Of a stretch of DNA of 8,530 nucleotides, positions 1 to 5,371 are shown one piece after another. Each line of letters opens with the position of its first letter. Positions within the stretch are counted from its first letter, which is position 1. The notes under the pieces were generated by a model. The model saw only the letters and a program-made list of their open reading frames with translations. It did not search any database and had not been told where the DNA came from. A program made the translations under genes and the position numbers. Origin of the DNA: Geodermatophilaceae bacterium (GTDB lineage Bacteria > Actinomycetota > Actinomycetes > Mycobacteriales > Geodermatophilaceae). The stretch is from assembly GCA_013811975.1 (NCBI GenBank), contig JACCUF010000136.1, positions 1 to 8,530 on the forward strand. Direction: 5' to 3'.

Positions 1-1013
1 CGACCCTCTACATCGAGCGCAACGCGGACGTCCTTGCCGGGAGCATCACCTTCTTCGGGTTCCTGGCGCTGTTCCCATCGCTGCTGCTGGCCGCCTCGGT
101 GCTCGGATTCGTCCTGAGCAGCCGCCCGGACCTGCTCGACGACGTGATCGCGAAGATCGTCGAGTACATCCCGGGTCCAGCGGGTGACCAATTGATCGAA
201 GCGCTCGACGTCACGATCGACTCCCGCGGGTCGGTCGGCATCGTTGGGGTTCTGGGCTTGCTGTACGCCGGACGGGGCTGGATCAGCAAGTTGCGCCTGT
301 CGATCCAGACCCTCTGGCAGGGGCAACCGGAGGAGGCGAGTTTTCTCAAGGACAACGCACGGGACCTGTTGGCCTTGATCGGCCTCGGGGGCGGTCTGGT
401 GGCCTCGCTCGCGGTGACGGCGATGGGTACCGCCGCGGCGTCCTTTCTCATCGACCTGGTCGGTCTGTCCGAGTTTCCGGGCATGACGCTGATCACCGGG
501 GCGCTGGCCAGCGCCTTGGCCATCGCCGGGAGCACGCTGGTGTTCTGCTGGCTGTTTGGCAGTTTGTCCGGGCACGACATCTCCTTCCGCGCCGTTGCGC
601 CGGGCGCGATCCTGGCGGCGGTCGGCTTCGAGATCCTCAAACTGCTCGGCGGCTTCTACCTGTCGCTGGTCTCGAACAGCGTGTCGGCCGGCGTGTTCGG
701 CAGCGTGGTGGGCATCTTGTTGTTCATCTACCTGGCCAGCCGGTATCTGCTCTTCTGCGTCGCCTGGACAGCCACGCTGCCGCGCTTTGCCCGCCTTGGC
801 CTGGGACCAGCGGGAGCGGAGAGCATCGAGTCACACCTCGCCCCTGGGACACCATCCACCGTGCCGGTGCCGCCTCCCTCAGCCCCCTCGCCAGCCGTCG
901 TTGCAGCCGGGCTCGTCGCAACTGTTGCCCTCGCCGCCGTGCTGACGCGCCCGGTCATTCGACGTTGGTGGAACGGGGCCACTCGCCGCGAAAGCGAGGT
1001 CGAGCGCGTCTGA
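1..1013 (+). CDS. YihY/BrkB family integral membrane protein (5'-truncated)
   Basis: The gene is already open at the left edge; its reading frame starts at base 3, and 336 residues are visible before the TGA at 1011-1013. The internal GTG at 99 is not the start, because typical family sequence (an AGSITFFGFLALFP stretch) lies upstream of it. Family signatures are an early hydrophobic segment, the LLYAGRGWISKLR region (about 263-305), and later helices including the GVFGSVVGILLFIYLASRYL region (about 688-750). COG1295 proteins are multi-span inner-membrane proteins, once misnamed ribonuclease BN, whose role is still unclear. After the conserved core come a Pro/Ala/Ser-rich stretch and one further hydrophobic segment (about 890-960) followed by an Arg-rich tail, so this protein has an extra C-terminal membrane span. 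It is convergent with the next gene, with only 2 bp between the stop codons. Family assignment is firm; function is not known. Confidence 0.9.
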   Translation, partial: TLYIERNADVLAGSITFFGFLALFPSLLLAASVLGFVLSSRPDLLDDVIAKIVEYIPGPAGDQLIEALDVTIDSRGSVGIVGVLGLLYAGRGWISKLRLSIQTLWQGQPEEASFLKDNARDLLALIGLGGGLVASLAVTAMGTAAASFLIDLVGLSEFPGMTLITGALASALAIAGSTLVFCWLFGSLSGHDISFRAVAPGAILAAVGFEILKLLGGFYLSLVSNSVSAGVFGSVVGILLFIYLASRYLLFCVAWTATLPRFARLGLGPAGAESIESHLAPGTPSTVPVPPPSAPSPAVVAAGLVATVALAAVLTRPVIRRWWNGATRRESEVERV

Positions 1014-1015
1014 CC

Positions 1016-1897
1016 TCATGCAGCGATGGTGACGCCCAGCTGCTTGTCGGTCGTGAGCCGGCCAAGGGCTAGGCCGGCGTAGCGGCCAGACGTCGGAGCG
1101 ACATCGGCGTAATCCCGCCCCGTGGCCACCGGAAGGTGACGCGAGTCGGCCCGGCAGCCGTTGCAGGGGTCGAACGCCACCGCCCGGGCTTGACCGCCCC
1201 TGGCAACGAGGACCTCGATCCAAGCATGCGTACCGCTGTCACCGACCAGGTGACCCGAGACGTACCTCGCCGGTACTCCGGCAGCCCTGCAGACCGCTAG
1301 CGCCACATGAGCGTGGTCCTGGCACACACCGTGCCCCCCCGCGAGTGCCTCGGCGGCGGTCGTCGAGCAGGACGTGACACCAAACTCGTAGGTGATCGCG
1401 GCGCGGACATCCCTGCAGCAGCGCTCGGCGAACTCGAGGTGGTCTGCGGATGCGGCGCGGATATCGCTGGCCAAATCTCGGATCGCATCGTCGGCCATGG
1501 TCAGCCGAGTGGGACGCAGCAGCCGGGGATCCTGCAGAGCAGACAGGGGCAGCGCCGCGTCGACCCGTGGACCCGCCCGCTCCACCACCGCGACGACGGT
1601 GAACTCGACCGACGCGGCAACCATGTCAACACCCACCTGGACCACAACATTGCCGTAATCGTCGCGCCGGTTCCAGACCCGCGCATTCCGTACCGAAACG
1701 TTGACGCTGTGCAGGCGCCGACGAAGGCTGCCGTGCCGGGCCCGGGGGATGACGATGAGCTGGTGGGCGAGGTCATAGGCGGGAACGTCGTAGTCGTAGC
1801 GGAAGCGCTGGCGCAAGACATAGGTCACCCGCCGGGCGGCGTCGAGATCCAAGGCCGCGTCGTCCAGCAGCGGCTGATAGAGCTGCTCCTCGGTCAT
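1016..1897 (-). CDS. Transglutaminase-like (COG1305) protein, intact catalytic triad
   Basis: 293 residues. An N-terminal beta-rich bacterial transglutaminase-associated region (about residues 22-110, with RFRYDYDVPAYDLAHQLIVIPR) is followed by a papain-like transglutaminase core. The Cys-His-Asp triad is visible: Cys192 in GVCQDHAH, His224 in THAWIEV and Asp243 in AFDPCNG. Family knowledge says bacterial members of this fold act mostly as cysteine peptidases or amide-bond acyl transferases rather than classical protein cross-linkers; the substrate here is unknown. There is no signal peptide, so it is probably cytoplasmic. The ATG at 1897-1895 overlaps the stop of the upstream minus-strand gene as ATGA, and I see no well-placed Shine-Dalgarno sequence, so translation is probably coupled. 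It closely resembles the third transglutaminase of the plus-strand operon, with a shared RGRDYADV-like motif (here TGRDYADV) near the C-terminus. Unlike that protein it has about 20 extra N-terminal residues and an unusual extra pair of cysteines (DPCNGC). Confidence 0.93.
   Translation of the reverse strand: MTEEQLYQPLLDDAALDLDAARRVTYVLRQRFRYDYDVPAYDLAHQLIVIPRARHGSLRRRLHSVNVSVRNARVWNRRDDYGNVVVQVGVDMVAASVEFTVVAVVERAGPRVDAALPLSALQDPRLLRPTRLTMADDAIRDLASDIRAASADHLEFAERCCRDVRAAITYEFGVTSCSTTAAEALAGGHGVCQDHAHVALAVCRAAGVPARYVSGHLVGDSGTHAWIEVLVARGGQARAVAFDPCNGCRADSRHLPVATGRDYADVAPTSGRYAGLALGRLTTDKQLGVTIAA
1057..1078. terminator. Possible hairpin near the convergent BrkB/transglutaminase ends
   Basis: GCCGGCC (1057-1063) and GGCCGGC (1072-1078) form a perfect 7-bp GC stem with an 8-base loop. 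It lies 44 bases past the BrkB stop and within the last codons of the opposing gene. There is no T tract, and in DNA this GC-rich a 7-bp repeat may be chance, so it is a weak terminator candidate. Confidence 0.25.
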
Positions 1898-2718
1898 GCT
1901 GGCCCCGGTACCTCGTCCGACCAGACCGTCATGGCCTCGAGTGTGGGGGCGCCGTAGGTCGTGACCATGGCCACATCAAGAGCGTCCCGGCCGCGCCCAA
2001 TCACGATCCGCCCCTTGCGTGGCCGGTTGTGGCGCGGGTCGAAGGTCCACCATCGATCGCCGAGATAGACCTCCATCCACGCCGCGAAATCCATCACCCC
2101 GGGCGGCAATTCGACATCCATCACTGGTAGGTAGCCGAAGACGTAGCGGGCCGGGATGTTCAGCGCCCTGCAGTAGGTGATCGCGAGGTGGGCATAGTCG
2201 CGGCACACGCCCTGCCGTGACTCGTGTACGTCGGCTGCCGTCGTCAGTGGTGTGCTGGACCCATAGCCGAACCGCAGGTGACCGTTGACGTGATCCATGA
2301 TCGCCTGCACCCTGCGATAGCCCGGCTTCTCGGCACCGAAGCGCTGCCAGGCCTCGGCGCCCAAGACGTCGGGCAGAACATAGCGGCTGGGCAACGTGTA
2401 GTGCAGCGCGTCGTCTGGCAGGTCGGTCACCGGTGTCTCAGGAGCGTCGAGGTCGACCTCCTCGGTGGCGTCGGGCACCGTGACGAGGGCGTCGTAGCGC
2501 AGGGTGAACGCTCCGGCCGGCAGGGTCAGTCGTTGGCAGATGTTGCCGTACAGGTCGGTGTAGCCGTGCCGCTGCAACTCCGGTGTCGTCTCCCACGAGT
2601 GCCGCACGAGCGTCGCCGGTCCGCCTTCGACCGGCTGCACCTGGAAGACGGCGGGAGTATCGGTCGCCGAGTCGTACCTGAACTCACAACCCACCCGAAC
2701 CTGTCGTACAGCGCCCAT
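1894..2718 (-). CDS. Transglutaminase-like (COG1305) protein with Ala at the catalytic His position
   Basis: 274 residues from the ATG at 2718. A beta-rich N-terminal region (residues 1-105) precedes the core. Cys172 sits in GVCRDYAH and Asp227 in TFDPRHN, but the position that is His in the other two paralogues (HAW) is Ala212 in DFAAWMEVY; the DNA reads GCG there. The C-terminal KGRIVIGRGRDALDVAM segment marks the long-known subfamily often found beside ATP-grasp/alpha-E genes. From memory, FAAW is common in that subfamily, so this is probably a clade trait and not a fresh mutation. The frame is open to an ATG at 2805, but that start would overlap the divergent gene's start codon (both lie in one CCATGG palindrome) and adds a non-conserved 29-residue leader. 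The ATG at 2718 has an AGGAAGG-like ribosome-binding site 12 bases upstream and leaves room for promoters. Its TGA overlaps the next gene's ATG. Activity, if any, would need a different general base. Confidence 0.9.
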   Translation of the reverse strand: MGAVRQVRVGCEFRYDSATDTPAVFQVQPVEGGPATLVRHSWETTPELQRHGYTDLYGNICQRLTLPAGAFTLRYDALVTVPDATEEVDLDAPETPVTDLPDDALHYTLPSRYVLPDVLGAEAWQRFGAEKPGYRRVQAIMDHVNGHLRFGYGSSTPLTTAADVHESRQGVCRDYAHLAITYCRALNIPARYVFGYLPVMDVELPPGVMDFAAWMEVYLGDRWWTFDPRHNRPRKGRIVIGRGRDALDVAMVTTYGAPTLEAMTVWSDEVPGPA

Positions 2719-2730
2719 GGGGGAATGCTG

Positions 2731-2737
2731 CCTTCCT
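2731..2737 (-). promoter_or_regulatory. Probable ribosome-binding site for the transglutaminase gene starting at 2718
   Basis: On the minus strand this reads AGGAAGG and lies 12 bases before the ATG at 2718. The spacing is on the long side, but it is the only SD-like sequence near any candidate start, and it decides for the internal start over the longer frame from 2805. Confidence 0.5.
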
Positions 2738-2740
2738 GTT

Positions 2741-2756
2741 GTTTCCGATCGGTAAC
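2741..2756. promoter_or_regulatory. Candidate operator: 16-bp palindrome in the divergent promoter region
   Basis: GTTTCCGATCGGTAAC is an inverted repeat with seven of eight pairs matching (only the fourth pair is mismatched) and a perfect 8-bp core CCGATCGG. It lies inside the 85-bp gap between the divergent starts at 2718 (-) and 2804 (+). The ATCGGT half is repeated directly 19 bp to the right (2767-2772). The position suits a dimeric regulator that controls both operons, and the right half could overlap the -35 region of the plus-strand promoter. No regulator gene is present in the window, so this rests on symmetry and location alone. Confidence 0.4.
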
Positions 2757-2776
2757 GCGGTGACGAATCGGTGCCG

Positions 2777-2782
2777 TAATAG
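2777..2782 (+). promoter_or_regulatory. Possible -10 element for the ATP-grasp operon
   Basis: TAATAG is the best AT-rich hexamer in an otherwise GC-rich gap, 21 bases before the ATG at 2804. No convincing -35 is seen. There is also no Shine-Dalgarno sequence before 2804, so the message may have a very short leader or none; TACGAC at 2791-2796 sits exactly 7 bases upstream of the ATG, where a -10 for a leaderless transcript would lie, but it matches poorly. Confidence 0.25.
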
Positions 2783-2803
2783 CTCTCTGGTACGACTTGC
2801 ACC

Positions 2804-4399
2804 ATGGGAGGCCTGTTTGACGGCTACCACAGCGTGGCCTACGACGAGATGTTCGCCGGGAACGGCGCGCCGCATCCGCACACCAAGGCGTTGTTCGACG
2901 CGCTGCAGTTGCTCTCGGGCGGCGACCTCGAGGAGCGGGTGGCCGTCCTCGACCGCAGCCTGCGCGACCAGGGCATCACCTTCTCGCACGCCGGGCAGGA
3001 GTGGATCTTCCCCCTTGACCTGATCCCCCGGCTGATCCCGCCGGCGGAGTGGGTTCTGATCGAGGCGGGCGTGATTCAGCGGGTGCGCGCGCTGGAGGCC
3101 TTTCTCGCCGACATCTACGGGCCACGGACCGTGCTCTCTGACGGCATCGTCCCGCACTCGGTGGTGTCCACCGCGACGACCTACCATCGCGCGGCCGCCG
3201 GACTGGAACCCGCCAACGGCGTGCGTGTGCACATCGCCGGCATCGACCTCGTCCGTGATGGCGAGGGCGTGCTCCGCGTCCTGGAGGACAATCTGAGGGT
3301 GCCCTCAGGCATCTCCTACGTCGTCGAGAATCGCCGCACGATGGCCCGGGTCTTTCCCGGTCTGTTCCTCGAGCAGCAGGTGCAGCCTGTTGCCGGGCAC
3401 GTCGCACTGCTGCTCGCGGCCCTGCGGTCGTCCGCACCGGCGGGCATCGATGACCCGACCGTCGTGCTGCTCACCCCTGGCATCTACAACTCCGCCTACT
3501 TCGAGCACGCCTTCTTGGCCCGCAAGATGGGCATCGAGCTGGTCGAGGGCCGCGACCTGTTCTGCCGCGACAACGTGCTCTACATGCGAACAACGAGCGG
3601 CGAGAGCAGGGTGCACGTCGTCTACCGCCGGGTCGATGACGACTATCTCGATCCGGTGCACTTCCGCTCGGACTCGGTGGTCGGCTGTCCGGGCGTGCTC
3701 AACGCCGCTCGAGCCGGCAACGTCACGATCGCCAACGCGGTGGGCAACGGCGTGGCAGATGACAAGCTGACCTACACCTACGTGCCGGCGCTCATCGAGT
3801 ACTACCTCGGTGAGCGCCCGCTCCTGCCCAACGTGACCACCTACCGGCTGGAGGAGCCCGATGTGCTCCAGGACTGCTTGGGTCGACTCGACGAGCTGGT
3901 GCTCAAGCCGGTCGACGGTTCCGGTGGGTACGGATTGCTGATCGGACCGACAGCCACCGACGAGGAGCTCGCCGCAACCCGGGCTGATGTGCTCGCCAAT
4001 CCGAGGGGCTGGATTGCCCAAGAGGTGATCATGTTGTCGACGTCACCGTCGCTCGACGGGGATCGGCTCGCAGCTCGGCACGTCGACCTGCGACCGTTTG
4101 CCATCAACGACGGAAGCCAGGTGCGCGTGCTTCCCGGCGGACTGACCCGAGTGGCACTGCGGGAAGGCAGTCTTGTCGTGAACTCCAGCCAGGGCGGCGG
4201 GTCTAAGGACACCTGGGTACTGACGTCGAGGCCACTCCGCCAAAATGGGCGCGACGTGCTGGCCCCGCTTCCTCCACCCGCTGTCAAAGCCAGCGCTCCC
4301 GACCTGGGGCCTCGGTCGGACCAACCACAGCAACAGCAACAGCAGCAGCAACAGCAACAACAGCAGCAACAACAGCAGCAAGGCGGGCACTGGTGCTGA
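2804..4399 (+). CDS. Circularly permuted ATP-grasp protein (DUF404/DUF407, COG2308) with an 18-Gln tail
   Basis: 531 residues. The family opening MGGLFDGYHSVAYDEMF is present, and an in-frame TAG at 2780 leaves 2804 as the first possible start. Conserved blocks in order: VLEDNLRVPSGISYVVENR (159-177), IYNSAYFEHAFLARKMG (227-243), YRRVDDDYLDP (274-284), NAVGNGVADDKLTY (311-324), the nucleotide-binding LVLKPVDGSGGYG (365-377), HVDLRPFAI (426-434) and a Gly-rich SQGGGSKDTWVL end (462-473). The fold suggests ATP-dependent carboxylate-amine ligation through an acyl-phosphate. The substrate is unknown; comparative genomics predicts an amidoligase for a peptide-like product. No signal peptide, so cytoplasmic. 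After residue 473 the protein should be disordered: a Pro/Ala-rich stretch, then 18 consecutive Gln (509-526) and a GGHWC end. The tail is not part of the family core and is the odd feature of this copy. The stop overlaps the alpha-E start by 7 bases, so the two are likely coupled. Confidence 0.95.
   Translation: MGGLFDGYHSVAYDEMFAGNGAPHPHTKALFDALQLLSGGDLEERVAVLDRSLRDQGITFSHAGQEWIFPLDLIPRLIPPAEWVLIEAGVIQRVRALEAFLADIYGPRTVLSDGIVPHSVVSTATTYHRAAAGLEPANGVRVHIAGIDLVRDGEGVLRVLEDNLRVPSGISYVVENRRTMARVFPGLFLEQQVQPVAGHVALLLAALRSSAPAGIDDPTVVLLTPGIYNSAYFEHAFLARKMGIELVEGRDLFCRDNVLYMRTTSGESRVHVVYRRVDDDYLDPVHFRSDSVVGCPGVLNAARAGNVTIANAVGNGVADDKLTYTYVPALIEYYLGERPLLPNVTTYRLEEPDVLQDCLGRLDELVLKPVDGSGGYGLLIGPTATDEELAATRADVLANPRGWIAQEVIMLSTSPSLDGDRLAARHVDLRPFAINDGSQVRVLPGGLTRVALREGSLVVNSSQGGGSKDTWVLTSRPLRQNGRDVLAPLPPPAVKASAPDLGPRSDQPQQQQQQQQQQQQQQQQQQGGHWC
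4328..4381 (+). repeat. In-frame CAG/CAA tract encoding 18 glutamines
   Basis: Eighteen consecutive Gln codons, 10 CAG and 8 CAA in irregular order, close the ATP-grasp protein just before GGHWC and stop. The mixed codons show it is not a pure slippage microsatellite, or has been interrupted since expansion, and they favour a protein-level function. The frame used by the downstream alpha-E gene is also open through the tract (from 4207), where it reads as Ala/Thr. Confidence 0.95.
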
Positions 4400-5343
4400 G
4401 CCGGGTCGCGGAGGCATTGTTCTGGGTCGGCCGCTACGTCGAGCGCTCCGAAGACACCGCCCGGCTGCTCGACGTGCACTTCCACCAAGTCGTCGAGGAC
4501 CCTGCCACGGACGAAGGCGAGATCTGTCGCGTCCTGGCAGCGGTGATGGGAGTGGACTCGGACTCAGACCCAGATACACCGCAGGACATCCGCGAGACCC
4601 TGGAGATCCTTGGTTATCAGGCCGACAATCCCAGCTCCATCGTCGGCGCCCTGCTCGCCGCACGGCAGAACGCCCGTGGCGTCCGGGAGTCGCTGTCCGC
4701 TGACATCTGGGAGTGCCTCAACACCACCCATCACGAACTGCCCACCCGGGTCGAGGCGGCCCGAGCATTCGGCCCGGCGCCCTTCTTCTCCTACGTGCGG
4801 CACCGGGCGGCGATGCTCGCCGGGCACGCAGACGCGACGATGAGTCGCGACCATGGCTACGACTTCCTGGTGCTCGGGCGCAGCGTGGAGCGGGTCGACA
4901 TGACAGCCCGCCTGCTGGCCGCCACGGTCAGCACGCCGGCGCCGGAGGACGGTTGGATCGCCACGCTACGAGCGTGTTCGGCCCATGAGGCGTATCTGCG
5001 GACCTACCAGCGGGGCGTCGAACCCCAGCTGGTTCTGGAGTTTCTGCTGCTGGACCGCAGGTTCCCCCGATCGGTGTTTCACGCACTGGTCGTCGGGCAG
5101 GACGCCTTGACTCGGCTGGACCCCACGGCCGGTCGGGCGGGCGCCGGCAACGACGCGCGCCGGGCGATCGGCCGTACCCGCACGGATCTGGAGTTCCTGC
5201 CTGCCGAGTTGGTGCTCGAGGATCTGCCCAAGCGCCTGCACGACCTTCAGACGGTGATGTCGGAAGTCAGCGACGCGGTCAGTCGGCGCTTCTTCGACGG
5301 CTCCGCGACGATCGGCTGGAGCATCGAGGAGTCACAGCGATGA
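4393..5343 (+). CDS. Alpha-E superfamily protein (DUF403, COG2307)
   Basis: 316 residues, predicted almost wholly alpha-helical. The start is GTG at 4393: it gives the standard family opening MLSRVAEALFWVGRYVERSEDTARLL, and the stop of the ATP-grasp gene (TGA 4397-4399) lies within its first codons. A weak SD-like AAGG (4380-4383) sits at the end of the Gln tract. The signature is repeated: FWVGRYVERSEDTARLL (residues 10-26) and VLGRSVERVDMTARLL (160-175), which marks an internal duplication. Family members are found almost only next to COG2308 ATP-grasp and transglutaminase genes, and in some genomes alpha-E is fused to the ATP-grasp protein, so it probably works in a complex with it. No catalytic activity has been shown for the family as far as I know. 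The gene ends CAG CGA TGA, with the TGA inside the first ATGA of the following tandem repeat. Confidence 0.94.
   Translation: MLSRVAEALFWVGRYVERSEDTARLLDVHFHQVVEDPATDEGEICRVLAAVMGVDSDSDPDTPQDIRETLEILGYQADNPSSIVGALLAARQNARGVRESLSADIWECLNTTHHELPTRVEAARAFGPAPFFSYVRHRAAMLAGHADATMSRDHGYDFLVLGRSVERVDMTARLLAATVSTPAPEDGWIATLRACSAHEAYLRTYQRGVEPQLVLEFLLLDRRFPRSVFHALVVGQDALTRLDPTAGRAGAGNDARRAIGRTRTDLEFLPAELVLEDLPKRLHDLQTVMSEVSDAVSRRFFDGSATIGWSIEESQR
5326..5331 (+). promoter_or_regulatory. Shine-Dalgarno sequence aimed at the first minigene start
   Basis: GAGGAG ends 8 bases before the ATG at 5340. That is ideal spacing for 5340 but 36 bases from the ATG at 5368 that opens the third transglutaminase gene. 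The SD seems to be the original site for that gene, displaced by the 14-bp duplications between. Confidence 0.65.
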
Positions 5344-5357
5344 CGGTGTTGCGATGA
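5340..5357 (+). CDS. Five-codon minigene MTVLR, first copy
   Basis: ATG ACG GTG TTG CGA TGA. The ATG overlaps the alpha-E stop as ATGA and is served by GAGGAG at optimal spacing, so it should be initiated. The peptide is unlikely to matter in itself; the minigene probably only carries ribosomes to the next stop/start. It arose from the tandem repeat described at the same place. Confidence 0.4.
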   Translation: MTVLR

Positions 5358-5371
5358 CGGTGTTGCGATGA
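5354..5371 (+). CDS. Five-codon minigene MTVLR, second copy
   Basis: Same codons as the first copy, in the next frame. It starts within the first minigene's stop (ATGA at 5354-5357), and its own TGA (5369-5371) overlaps the ATG of the transglutaminase gene at 5368. No separate SD precedes it apart from the distant GAGGAG, so it would depend on re-initiation. Confidence 0.35.
   Translation: MTVLR

Noticed and set aside
1494..1905. Plus-strand frame (1307-1957) across the first transglutaminase gene
   Set aside because: It is antisense to a gene with an intact catalytic triad and has no SD or family features.
2719..2805. Longer start (ATG at 2805) for the middle transglutaminase gene
   Set aside because: It would consume the whole divergent promoter gap, overlap the opposing start codon within CCATGG, and add a 29-residue leader unlike the family. 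The ATG at 2718 has an SD-like site and a conventional N-terminus.
3305..4021. 238-residue minus-strand open frame opposite the ATP-grasp gene
   Set aside because: Lies entirely inside the conserved ATP-grasp coding sequence and is explained by its codon bias.
3841..4663. Minus-strand open frames with poly-Cys or poly-Leu runs opposite the Gln tract
   Set aside because: They are the complement of the CAG/CAA tract read in other frames and lie over well-supported plus-strand genes. They show no family resemblance.
4245..4703. Plus-strand open frame with an Asn/Ser-rich stretch
   Set aside because: A third reading of the same repeat tract (AGC/AAC). It crosses two strongly recognised genes in another frame and becomes Arg-rich noise.
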